From contig CAJMBP010000031.1 of the NCBI GenBank assembly GCA_905211675.1, positions 1 to 18,206 of the forward strand: 18,206 nucleotides of DNA, in the 5' to 3' direction. The position numbers and the translations under genes are program-made. Below, in pieces: positions 1 through 7,259 of this stretch. Origin of the DNA: an uncultured Oscillospiraceae bacterium. Lineage in GTDB: Bacteria > Bacillota > Clostridia > Oscillospirales > Acutalibacteraceae. How positions within the stretch are numbered: the first letter of the stretch is position 1; every line of letters begins with the position of its first letter. Under the pieces are notes generated by a model, which saw nothing but the letters and a program-made list of their open reading frames with translations, was not told where the DNA came from and ran no database searches.

Positions 1-84
1 GCAGGAATTGCGGGGATGTTGCTTTTTCCTATTGTGTTGATTGTTTTGTTTTCGTTTTACCGTAAAAAAGTATATGAGGGTTAA
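1..84 (+). CDS. C-terminal end of an unidentified membrane protein (5' partial)
   Basis: Frame 1 is open from the first base to a TAA at 82-84 and gives 27 residues. These are a hydrophobic stretch of about 20 residues rich in Leu, Ile, Val and Phe, followed by a short basic tail (YRKKVYEG). This looks like a last transmembrane helix with a positively charged cytoplasmic end. The rest of the gene lies outside the window, so the family cannot be named. It is followed by about 80 non-coding bases before the next gene. Confidence 0.55.
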   Translation, partial: AGIAGMLLFPIVLIVLFSFYRKKVYEG

Positions 85-132
85 ATGTGTCGCGGTTTGA
101 TAACGGGCATATTATGTAATGTAGAAATTTTC

Positions 133-138
133 TATAAT
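133..138 (+). promoter_or_regulatory. Candidate -10 box upstream of the DUF3343 gene
   Basis: A perfect TATAAT lies at 133-138, about 40 bases before the DUF3343 start. No good -35 sits at 16-18 bases upstream; the best nearby match is TTATGT at 112-117 with a short 15-base spacer. This AT-rich region produces such matches by chance, so the call is tentative. Confidence 0.3.
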
Positions 139-172
139 AATGTGTTCAAAGTGTTGAATTGGAGTGTTAAAA

Positions 173-397
173 TTGCAACGCTATATAATCTCTGTAGGCA
201 GTGTGACTTATGCTATAAAAGGTAGAGATTTACTGCGAAAATCGGGAATAAAGGCGTATATTGAGCGCAAAACAAACAAAAATGGCAGTGTCGGTTGCGG
301 TTATGTAATTGTTGCCGAGGGAAGTCGCGACAGAATAATCGGATTGCTGACAAATTCTGGGGTTAAAATTTTCGAAATAAACGGTATGAAATTATAG
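173..397 (+). CDS. DUF3343 (putative Se/S carrier-like) small protein
   Basis: This encodes a 74-residue protein beginning MQRYIISVGSVTYAIKGRDLL. The start resembles DUF3343 proteins, which open with a beta strand, a (F/V)GS motif and an Ala-rich helix. A GCGY segment near residue 42 carries the only cysteine, where this family usually has one. Pfam describes DUF3343 as putative Se/S carrier-like; its biochemical role is not established. I place the start at TTG 173 because GGAG at 161-164 lies 8 bases upstream. The longer alternative, GTG 164, overlaps that ribosome site. The next gene encodes a class-V cysteine desulfurase, and this pairing supports a role in handling persulfide or selenium. 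No selD or other selenium gene is visible here, so any selenium link is inference. Confidence 0.75.
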   Translation: MQRYIISVGSVTYAIKGRDLLRKSGIKAYIERKTNKNGSVGCGYVIVAEGSRDRIIGLLTNSGVKIFEINGMKL

Positions 398-418
398 CAT
401 AAGTATAATACGGTAGTG

Positions 419-452
419 TCAAAAGCAGCCCTATGATACGGGCTGCTTTTGA
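419..452 (+). terminator. Strong hairpin between the DUF3343 gene and the cysteine desulfurase gene
   Basis: Bases 419-431 pair perfectly with 440-452 (core AAAGCAGCCC/GGGCTGCTTT, 13 bp) around the 8-base loop TATGATAC. The 3' arm contains four T residues, but no long T tract follows. The shape fits an intrinsic terminator or attenuator. Only 25 bases separate it from the next start codon. Confidence 0.65.
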
Positions 453-477
453 ACAATAAAGATTAGTAGGTGATGTT

Positions 478-1599
478 ATGATATATTTTGACAATGCGGC
501 AACTACCGGTCATAAGCCGATAGGCGTTATAAATGCCGTTGATTATACTTTGAAAAATCTTTGTGCAAATCCGGGAAGAAGCGGTCATGATTTATCACAA
601 AAAGCAGCGTTAAAGGTTTATGAATCGCGAAAAATTATTTCGGAATATTTCGGTGCAGACGGAGCGGAAAATGTTGCGTTTACTCAAAACTGTACTGCAA
701 GCATAAACTTTGTTTTAAAAGGCTTATTGGACTCGGGAGATAATGTAATAATATCCGACTTAGAACACAATGCCGTAATGAGACCGCTTAATATAATGAA
801 AAACATTTCCTATTCGACGGCAAATGTATCTTTTTTTAATGACACGGAAACCGTTAAAAACTTTGAAGCTTTAATAAAAGAAAACACAAAAATGATATTT
901 TGCACCGCTGCTTCAAATGTAACCGGAAAAATATTACCGCTTGAAAAAATAGGTCAAATTTGTAAAAGGCGCGGTCTTTTTTTCGGTGTTGACGCGGCTC
1001 AAGCGGCGGGGGTTGTACCGATAGATATGAAAAAAATGAATATTGATTTTCTGTGTATAGCGCCCCATAAAGGGCTTTACGCACCTATGGGCATAGGTGT
1101 TTTGATAGCACGAAAACCGCTTAAAAGAACCGTAATTGAGGGCGGAACAGGAACGATTTCGGTTGATTTCAACCAGCCGGAGATAATGCCCGAAATGCTA
1201 GAGAGCGGAACGCTGAATTTGCCGGCTGTTTTGGGAACGGCCGCCGGAATAAATTTTATAAAATCAAAATGCAGAATATATGAATATGAGATGGGCTTGG
1301 TTAGGTATTTTTATAAAGGACTTTTAAAAAATTCAAAGGCAGAGCTTTATACAAATCCTACAGATTGCGGTTATGTTCCGGTTTTACCCTTTAATATTTC
1401 GGGCATACCGTCGGAAGAAACTGCGGAATTTTTAAATAAAGGCGGTTTTGCACTCAGAGCCGGCCTGCATTGCGCGCCTACGGCGCATCGAAAGGTAGGA
1501 ACATTAAAAAGCGGAGCGGTTAGATTTTCTCCATCTGTTTTTAACAACCAAACAGAAGTCAACATGCTGTTAAATAGGTTAAAAAAATTTTTAAAATAG
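478..1599 (+). CDS. Class-V aminotransferase-fold cysteine desulfurase
   Basis: This 373-residue PLP enzyme should remove sulfur (or selenium) from cysteine (or selenocysteine), giving alanine and an enzyme-bound persulfide. Visible landmarks run in order: the N-terminal YFDNAATT; the cofactor-stacking His in DLEHNAV (His97); VDAAQ, with the pyridine-binding Asp at 172; the Schiff-base lysine in APHKGLYAP (Lys198); and the catalytic cysteine in RAGLHCAP (Cys332). The RxGxHCAP context and the length resemble SufS/Csd-type (group II) enzymes, and also the clostridial family often simply called 'cysteine desulfurase family protein'. ATG 478 is preceded by AGGTGA. It follows a DUF3343 gene, a recurring partner. 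No SufU, IscU or SelD lies in view, so the acceptor is unknown. I give no gene symbol because iscS, sufS and csd cannot be separated from sequence alone. Confidence 0.9.
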   Translation: MIYFDNAATTGHKPIGVINAVDYTLKNLCANPGRSGHDLSQKAALKVYESRKIISEYFGADGAENVAFTQNCTASINFVLKGLLDSGDNVIISDLEHNAVMRPLNIMKNISYSTANVSFFNDTETVKNFEALIKENTKMIFCTAASNVTGKILPLEKIGQICKRRGLFFGVDAAQAAGVVPIDMKKMNIDFLCIAPHKGLYAPMGIGVLIARKPLKRTVIEGGTGTISVDFNQPEIMPEMLESGTLNLPAVLGTAAGINFIKSKCRIYEYEMGLVRYFYKGLLKNSKAELYTNPTDCGYVPVLPFNISGIPSEETAEFLNKGGFALRAGLHCAPTAHRKVGTLKSGAVRFSPSVFNNQTEVNMLLNRLKKFLK

Positions 1600-1611
1600 C
1601 TAAAAATACTA

Positions 1612-1640
1612 TTGATTGTAAAAAAAATATATGATAAAAT
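1612..1640 (+). promoter_or_regulatory. Probable sigma-A promoter for cdaA
   Basis: TTGATT (1612-1617) and TAAAAT (1635-1640) are separated by 17 bases in the AT-rich gap between the desulfurase stop and the cdaA start. The predicted transcript start near 1647 leaves a leader of about 30 bases carrying AAAGGA at 1663-1668. This is the only promoter-like sequence in the gap and would begin the cdaA-cdaR-recD2-comFC unit. Confidence 0.6.
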
Positions 1641-1676
1641 ACATTTGAGACAGTATATAAGTAAAGGAATGATACT

Positions 1677-2594
1677 TTGGGCGTTGTTTTCGATGCAATA
1701 TACACATTGTGGAATCAGTTTGTTTACACCATTTCAAATGTAAGAATTTTCGATATTCTCGATATTGTTATTATGGCTTTTATAATATACAAAGCCATTG
1801 CTTTTCTGCGTGAGACAAGGGCAGGGCAGTTAGTTAAAGGAATCGCGTTTTTGTTGGCCCTTTATGCATTTTCGATTGCTTTTGAACTTGTAGTTTTGCG
1901 ATGGGTGCTGTCAGCGGTGTTCGGCTCCGCCATTGTTGCTGTTGCAATAATTTTTCAACCCGAGCTACGCCGTTTACTTGAGCGTGTGGGGCAAACAAAT
2001 CTTGCGTATGCGGGCTCTGCCGACAGCGAGCGCGAAAAAGTGCTTGCTGCAGTTGACAGCATTTGCAAAGCGGCCGGCGAAATGCAAAAAAGCAAAACAG
2101 GCGCGCTGATTGTTTTTGAACGCAAAACACAGTTGGGTGAAATAATAAATACGGGAACTGTTGTTGACGCCCGTGTAAGCGTTTCTATGGTAAATAATAT
2201 TTTTTATCCTAAATCACCCTTGCACGACGGCGCCGTTATTATACGCGACGTCAGAATATATGCGGCAGCCTGCATTTTACCGCTTACTTCAAATACGGCA
2301 ATTTCGTCACAGCTCGGCACCCGACACAGAGCTGCTATCGGCATGACCGAAAATTCCGATGCGGTCGTTTTGGTGGTTTCCGAAGAAACGGGCACAATTT
2401 CTATAGCCTTTAACGGTACTATTAAGCGTGATTACAGCGTTGCCACGGCTTACGATGAAATTAAGTCAAAGCTGATTGATATTTATGAAGAAAAGCAAGA
2501 CAATGCAATAAAAGCGTTAATTAAAAATCTTTTTTCTTTCAAAATATCAAAAAAAGATGACGCCGTAAAGGAGGAAAAAGACAATGAAGATTAA
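1677..2594 (+). CDS. cdaA: Diadenylate cyclase CdaA (c-di-AMP synthase)
   Basis: This 305-residue membrane-bound cyclase makes cyclic di-AMP from two ATP. Three hydrophobic segments (about 27-44, 52-72 and 77-94) anchor it. The short linker that follows includes the conserved FQPELRRLLE at 93-102. The DAC domain spans roughly 110-265, with the catalytic DGA motif at 184-186 (PLHDGAVII) and the RHR motif at 216-218 (LGTRHRAAIG). Both motifs are intact. A charged C-terminal tail follows. I accept TTG 1677 as the start because AAAGGA lies 8 bases upstream and no in-frame ATG is near; the ATG at 1669 is out of frame. The gene overlaps cdaR by 11 bases, so the two are probably translationally coupled. 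c-di-AMP usually controls potassium and osmolyte uptake in Firmicutes. Confidence 0.96.
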   Translation: MGVVFDAIYTLWNQFVYTISNVRIFDILDIVIMAFIIYKAIAFLRETRAGQLVKGIAFLLALYAFSIAFELVVLRWVLSAVFGSAIVAVAIIFQPELRRLLERVGQTNLAYAGSADSEREKVLAAVDSICKAAGEMQKSKTGALIVFERKTQLGEIINTGTVVDARVSVSMVNNIFYPKSPLHDGAVIIRDVRIYAAACILPLTSNTAISSQLGTRHRAAIGMTENSDAVVLVVSEETGTISIAFNGTIKRDYSVATAYDEIKSKLIDIYEEKQDNAIKALIKNLFSFKISKKDDAVKEEKDNED

Positions 2595-3906
2595 AATTCC
2601 TCAACATTTGCGTCTTAGCTATTTGATTTTTAACAAGCGTTTTACGGTCGTGTTGTCTATTGTTATTGCTTTTGCTATGTGGTTGGGCATTACAATGACT
2701 CAAAACCCCATTCGTACACAAACCTTTACAGATGTTTCGGCTGCAATATCAATTGAAGGTACTGCCGCCGCAGAAATGGGTTTGGGTATTGTTTCAGATG
2801 TTGCGTCGCAAAAGTTTACCGTAACAGTCAGCGGGCCTAATTATGTGGTAAGTTCCCTAAAATCCGAGGATTTCATTCTATCGGCATCATTGGTTGACAT
2901 TAACTCTGCGGGCACATATTCACTCGATATTGTAGGTAACAGCAACAGTTCAAAAACGGGTTATACCTTTACGTCAATATCCCCGTCGTCTATTGATGTC
3001 ACCTTTGATTATATTGATGCGAAAGAGTTTACACTTGTTCCAAAACTAATAGGTGTCGGAGCGTCTGAGGGGCTGGTTGCCGAAGCTCCCGTTGTTTCCG
3101 ACTCCCAGCAAAACACCATAACTATTAAAGGCCCGCGTACTACAATGGACAAAATTGCTTCTGTCGGAACATTGGCAGAGGTTAATAAAACATTAAGCAC
3201 CTCACAAACCTTTGACAGCGATATAGTTCTTTACGACAGTAACGAAAAAATTATTTACAGGTTTACATCTGACGGCCTTGTTTATGATGCAAACGATAAT
3301 TTAATTACGAATTCGTTTTTAACGCTTTCGTTTACCGGCGTAAAGGTTTTACAGCCTATTTCAAAAATGGCAACCGTATCATGTAAAGCGGTGTTCAGTA
3401 ATCTACCCGAGGGAATAAGCGAAAATAATATTTCGTACAGTATTGACCAAAATAAAGTCACGGTAATAGGAACGCCAGAGGTTGTTGACAAAATAGGCAG
3501 TGTTTCGCTTTCAACAATCGATTTTCGAAAGGTTTCGACATCAACAAATATTTTCGAAGTGTCTCCCGCTTTGCCTGACGGTGTTAAATTGCTTGACAGT
3601 ATCGACTATTTTACGGTAAGCATTGATACTTCGGGTTATGCCGATACCGTTTTTGATATTAAGGATATTCGTTGCACGGGTGTCGGTAACAATCTGAAGG
3701 CTAAAACCGACACACGAATTCGAAATGTTAAGGTGTGCGGACCTAAAGATGTTGTAAGCGGGCTCAAGGCGACTGATTTTTATGCGGTTGTTGATTTAAC
3801 CGATAAATCTGCAGGTGACCATACGGTTGAAGCCGTAATCAAATCAGATAAATACAAAAATGTTTGGCAGGTAGGAACCTACAGCATTTCGATAACATTA
3901 AGCTAA
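2584..3906 (+). CDS. cdaR: YbbR-domain protein CdaR, regulator of CdaA
   Basis: This 440-residue protein has one transmembrane segment near its N-terminus (about residues 20-39, ending LGITMTQNP). A long extracytoplasmic region follows, built from about four beta-rich YbbR repeats of 80-100 residues. Repeat-like segments such as VTVSGP, ITIKGPRTTMDKI, VTVIGTPEVVDKI and VKVCGPKDVVSGL recur at each repeat end. YbbR/CdaR proteins bind and modulate CdaA at the membrane, and the gene order cdaA-cdaR is the classic one. A strong AAAGGAGG lies just upstream of ATG 2584, inside the end of cdaA. In Bacilli the next gene is glmM. Here it is not, and a small membrane protein and recD2 follow instead. 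Confidence 0.93.
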   Translation: MKIKIPQHLRLSYLIFNKRFTVVLSIVIAFAMWLGITMTQNPIRTQTFTDVSAAISIEGTAAAEMGLGIVSDVASQKFTVTVSGPNYVVSSLKSEDFILSASLVDINSAGTYSLDIVGNSNSSKTGYTFTSISPSSIDVTFDYIDAKEFTLVPKLIGVGASEGLVAEAPVVSDSQQNTITIKGPRTTMDKIASVGTLAEVNKTLSTSQTFDSDIVLYDSNEKIIYRFTSDGLVYDANDNLITNSFLTLSFTGVKVLQPISKMATVSCKAVFSNLPEGISENNISYSIDQNKVTVIGTPEVVDKIGSVSLSTIDFRKVSTSTNIFEVSPALPDGVKLLDSIDYFTVSIDTSGYADTVFDIKDIRCTGVGNNLKAKTDTRIRNVKVCGPKDVVSGLKATDFYAVVDLTDKSAGDHTVEAVIKSDKYKNVWQVGTYSISITLS

Positions 3907-3918
3907 TACCAAAATATC

Positions 3919-3960
3919 AAATACCGCCTTAATTGCATAATATGTGATGAGGTGGTATTT
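3919..3960 (+). promoter_or_regulatory. Long hairpin enclosing the ribosome site of the next gene
   Basis: Bases 3919-3931 pair with 3948-3960 (13 bp, including two G-U pairs). After a single bulged A at 3932, bases 3933-3938 pair with 3942-3947 (6 bp) around a 3-base loop. The 3' arm contains the whole ribosome site GAGGTGG (3949-3955) and ends directly against the GTG start at 3961. It could block translation of the small membrane protein or act as a weak terminator after cdaR, though there is no long T tract. The pairing is read directly from sequence; the function is inferred. Confidence 0.55.
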
Positions 3961-4302
3961 GTGGTTAAAACGGTTTTATTGATTTTATTACTTATTTTTG
4001 CCGTTTCCGGGCTTTGTGAGTTCATTTATATTGTAAAAATGATGTTTTATTTTCCCGGGAAAAGGGTTAAAACCTATACGTTTGTACAGCTTGAATCCGG
4101 ATATGCCTTGCGTCAACTTGAATATTTATGGCAAAAAATCCGCTGGAACGGCGACAGTTATTCAAACGGAATAATAGCAATCAATGAAAATCTTGAAACA
4201 AAAGAAATTATTAGCTGTGCAGAGTATATTAAGGGTAAAAATATTATACTTTGTTCAAAAAAGCAAATTACGGAATATATAGATTTTGCGGGAGAAGGTT
4301 AA
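3961..4302 (+). CDS. Small single-pass membrane protein of unknown function
   Basis: I do not recognise this 113-residue protein. It has one N-terminal hydrophobic segment (about residues 4-25, VLLILLLIFAVSGLCEFIYIV). A soluble portion of about 85 residues follows, containing a basic patch (GKRVK), a predicted helix (LRQLEYLWQKIRW) and alternating strand-like stretches (GIIAINEN, NIILCSKKQ). I chose GTG 3961 because GAGGTGG lies about 6 bases upstream. A GTG at 3952 in the same frame would add three residues but overlaps that ribosome site. The stop codon TAA abuts the recD2 ATG directly (TAAATG), so recD2 is probably coupled to it. Its ribosome site lies inside a long hairpin. Its place between cdaR and recD2 gives no firm clue to function. 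Confidence 0.75.
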   Translation: MVKTVLLILLLIFAVSGLCEFIYIVKMMFYFPGKRVKTYTFVQLESGYALRQLEYLWQKIRWNGDSYSNGIIAINENLETKEIISCAEYIKGKNIILCSKKQITEYIDFAGEG

Positions 4303-6522
4303 ATGACTGATACTGATTTTGGTGAAAAAACACAAATAAGCGGTTTGGTTGAAAAAATAACATACAGTAACAAACAAAACGGTTATACTGTTTGCACCGT
4401 AAAGGCGGGTCGTGAACATTTAACCGTTGTCGGCATTTTTCCGTTTATTTCGGTAGGCGACAATGTTAAATTTACAGGTACATACACCGTTCATCAAACC
4501 TACGGTAAACAGTTTTCTGCTGAAATGTACGAGACGGTGGCGCCCAAAACCGTGGCGGCCATATTGCGTTATTTGTCATCCGGAATTATAAGGGGCGTGG
4601 GCCCTGCAACAGCGGAGCATATTGTCGAAAAATTCGGAGCTGATTCGCTCGAAATTATAGAAAATCATCCTGAAGAGCTGTCGCTTATAAAAGGCATATC
4701 TGTTGACAAAGCCTATAATATTTCAGAAGAATACAAAAAACAGTTTGGCATTCGCGAGCTTATGCTGTTGCTTGCTCCGTATAAGATTTCTTTTGAAAAA
4801 TGTATTGCGGTTTTTCAGGCGTTAGGTACAAAATCAAGTCAAACGATTAAGGAAAATCCTTATATTTTGTGCCGTGAAGATATCGACCTTCCGTTTGAAA
4901 CGGTTGAAAGAATAGCATTTGATTTCGGAATTTCACCCGACAATGAGCTCAGACTTATATCCGGAATAGAGTATGTTTTGCGTAAAAATCTTCTTAACGG
5001 ACATACCTGTCTGCCGCGGAATAAGCTTATTGATGTGGCGGCTTCTTTGCTTGAAAGCGATAATCTGAGAATTGACCGTATATGCGATAAAATGATAGAA
5101 AAACTCATAATTCGAACAAAAACGGTCTGCGATAATGACTTTTTAATGCTGCCTAACTATTATAACGCCGAAGAATATATTTCAGCACGCCTGAAGGCGG
5201 CAAAAAGTTTTAATAATTCGCTCGCTTCTATCGATGAGCTTGAGATTGATTATGTTGAAAATAAGCTCGGAATAAAATTTGAGCACTTGCAGCGAACGGC
5301 TATCAAAAATGCGTTCGGCAACTCTGTTTTTGTGCTTACCGGCGGTCCCGGCACGGGAAAAACAACAACACTAAATGCAATTATAGAGCTTTTTGAGCAA
5401 AGAAAAGCCGAAATTCAGTTGGCTGCGCCTACGGGGCGGGCGGCAAAGCGTATGACAGAACTTACAGGCAGAGAGGCTAAAACAATTCACCGCTTGCTCG
5501 AGGTTGAGTGGGCAGACGAACAAAATAAAAAGTTTTCACGCAATGAGCGCAATCCGCTTGAATGTGAGGTGTTAATTGTTGACGAGGCGTCTATGATAGA
5601 TTCGCTTTTGTTTGAAAGTCTGCTGAGGGCTTTAAAAATTTCGTGCCGTATAATTTTGGTGGGCGATACAGACCAGCTGCCCAGCATCGCGGCAGGTAAT
5701 GTTTTAAACGATATATTGGCGTCTGAAAAGTACTCCGCCGTGTGCTTAAAAAAAGTGTTCAGACAAGCTATGAACAGCACGATCATAACAAATGCACATG
5801 CTATTATCAACGGTACGGCGTGCGATTTGAGCAATAAAAGCAGTGATTTCTTCTTTCTGCATAAAAACACATCTGCCGATGTGTGCAGTACGGTTTTAGA
5901 ACTGTGTGAAAGCCGTTTGTCAAATGCATACGGTTTGGACCGACTGACAGATATTCAGGTTCTTTGCCCGTCGAGAAAGGGTGAATCGGGCACTGTAAAT
6001 CTTAACAATTTGTTGCAGGCAACACTCAATCCGCGCAATGAGAATCAGCCGCAGTTGAGTTATAAAGGCGTTTATTACCGAACGGGCGATAAAGTTATGC
6101 AAATAAAAAATAACTATGATTTACAGTGGGAACGCGACAGCGGTGATATCGGTTACGGAGTGTTCAACGGAGATGTCGGTTATATAACATTGATTGATAT
6201 TAAAGGCGGCATAATAAAGGTAAAATTTGAAGACAGAACGGCTACATATTTTGCCGAGAATATCGGTGAGTTAGAGCTTGCGTATGCTGTAACGGTTCAT
6301 AAAAGTCAGGGAAGCGAATTTGAATGTGTGATTTTACCCCTGTTTGATGTGCCGCAACAGCTGCTTTACCGAAACCTGCTTTATACAGCGGTTACGCGGG
6401 CAAAAAAATTGCTTATCGCGGTAGGAAGTGAGGGAGTTTTCAATAAAATGGCTGAAAATGACCGTAAAACTTTAAGATATACAATGCTTAAAGAGTTTTT
6501 GACAGAGGATGAAGATTTTTAA
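4303..6522 (+). CDS. recD2: RecD2-type SF1B DNA helicase
   Basis: This 739-residue ATP-dependent 5'-3' DNA helicase belongs to the RecD2 (RecD/TraA) family, which works without RecBC in Firmicutes and acts in DNA repair and fork maintenance. The N-terminal region (about 1-320) has the OB-like start and helix-hairpin-helix segments typical of RecD2, for example GIIRGVGPATAEHIVEKFG near 94-112. The motor follows, with Walker A GGPGTGKTTT (347-356), motif Ia AAPTGRAAKR (374-383), Walker B VDEAS (426-430), GDTDQLPS (454-461), FRQA (486-489), and the C-terminal TVHKSQGSEF (664-673) and YTAVTRAKK (694-702). All motor motifs look intact. Its ATG directly follows the stop of the small membrane protein. 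It overlaps comFC by 14 bases, so the two should be co-expressed. Confidence 0.95.
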   Translation: MTDTDFGEKTQISGLVEKITYSNKQNGYTVCTVKAGREHLTVVGIFPFISVGDNVKFTGTYTVHQTYGKQFSAEMYETVAPKTVAAILRYLSSGIIRGVGPATAEHIVEKFGADSLEIIENHPEELSLIKGISVDKAYNISEEYKKQFGIRELMLLLAPYKISFEKCIAVFQALGTKSSQTIKENPYILCREDIDLPFETVERIAFDFGISPDNELRLISGIEYVLRKNLLNGHTCLPRNKLIDVAASLLESDNLRIDRICDKMIEKLIIRTKTVCDNDFLMLPNYYNAEEYISARLKAAKSFNNSLASIDELEIDYVENKLGIKFEHLQRTAIKNAFGNSVFVLTGGPGTGKTTTLNAIIELFEQRKAEIQLAAPTGRAAKRMTELTGREAKTIHRLLEVEWADEQNKKFSRNERNPLECEVLIVDEASMIDSLLFESLLRALKISCRIILVGDTDQLPSIAAGNVLNDILASEKYSAVCLKKVFRQAMNSTIITNAHAIINGTACDLSNKSSDFFFLHKNTSADVCSTVLELCESRLSNAYGLDRLTDIQVLCPSRKGESGTVNLNNLLQATLNPRNENQPQLSYKGVYYRTGDKVMQIKNNYDLQWERDSGDIGYGVFNGDVGYITLIDIKGGIIKVKFEDRTATYFAENIGELELAYAVTVHKSQGSEFECVILPLFDVPQQLLYRNLLYTAVTRAKKLLIAVGSEGVFNKMAENDRKTLRYTMLKEFLTEDEDF

Positions 6523-7216
6523 ATATTTAATCAGTGCTGTTTATCCTAATAAGTGTATGGGTTGCGGCGATATTATTGATGAAGAGAAAACGCTCTGTAA
6601 CATTTGTGAGGCAAAAATCGAACGGAACTGCCTTGAAAATCTGTGTTTAAACTGCGGATTCGAAAAAGACGAATGTGTTTGTAATTTCAACATATACCGT
6701 TTTGATAAACTGATTTCGGTTTTTAAAAACGACGGTATAGCACAAAGAGCGTATTACCGTTATAAGTTTAACAGACTTCGGCATTATGTAAACTTTTTTG
6801 CGAAAGAAATGTCTGAAGCGGTTAAAATTTTATACGGTGATGTTTCTTTTGACCTTATATGCAGTGTGCCTTCAAACAGAGGATTTTTTAACAATACTCA
6901 TTACAATCATTGCGAATACATTGCAAGTGCAATGTCAAATGAATTGGTCATTCCGTATTTTAAAGATGTTTTGTATTGCCGTAAGAGCAGTAAATTACAG
7001 CATAAATCTACTATAAAAGAGCGCTTGGTTAATGTTGAAGGAAAATACGATTACAATTTCAGAATTGACGGAAAAACGGTTTTGTTGGTTGATGACATAA
7101 GAACAACCGGCGCAACGCTTGACGAATGCTCTAAAATGCTTTTATATGCCGGAGCAGACGCAGTTTATTGTGTAACGGCGCTTTGCACAAAAATAAAATC
7201 GGAAAAAGAAAATTGA
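6509..7216 (+). CDS. comFC: ComFC-like phosphoribosyltransferase-fold competence protein
   Basis: This 235-residue protein has the ComFC layout. An N-terminal zinc-binding region carries CMGC at 16-19, CNIC at 30-33, a CLNC pair at 46-49 and further cysteines at 56 and 58. A type-I phosphoribosyltransferase domain follows, with the PRPP loop VLLVDDIRTTGATL at 191-204. ComFC proteins are needed for DNA uptake in transformable bacteria, but the reaction they perform is not settled; GntX is the related Gram-negative form. ATG 6509 lies inside the end of recD2 (14-base overlap), with AGAGG upstream. Only this ComF component is here; the ComFA translocase is not in the window. Functional competence therefore cannot be claimed from this gene alone. 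Confidence 0.9.
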   Translation: MKIFKYLISAVYPNKCMGCGDIIDEEKTLCNICEAKIERNCLENLCLNCGFEKDECVCNFNIYRFDKLISVFKNDGIAQRAYYRYKFNRLRHYVNFFAKEMSEAVKILYGDVSFDLICSVPSNRGFFNNTHYNHCEYIASAMSNELVIPYFKDVLYCRKSSKLQHKSTIKERLVNVEGKYDYNFRIDGKTVLLVDDIRTTGATLDECSKMLLYAGADAVYCVTALCTKIKSEKEN

Positions 7217-7241
7217 AATATGTTATGTAATGTTGTATAAT
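7213..7241 (+). promoter_or_regulatory. Probable sigma-A promoter for the mreB-like gene
   Basis: TTGAAA (7213-7218) and a perfect TATAAT (7236-7241) are separated by 17 bases. The -35 overlaps the comFC stop codon. Transcription would start near 7248, giving a leader of only about 12 bases before ATG 7260 that barely includes the GGTGA ribosome site (7248-7252). Confidence 0.7.
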
Positions 7242-7259
7242 ATAGGCGGTGATTAAATT

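Noticed and set aside
5487..5870. Minus-strand open frame opposite recD2 with a hydrophobic stretch
   Set aside because: It covers conserved helicase motifs on the other strand, and nothing supports independent expression.
6798..7016. Plus-strand 72-codon frame inside comFC
   Set aside because: It overlaps comFC in another frame and has no known motif.
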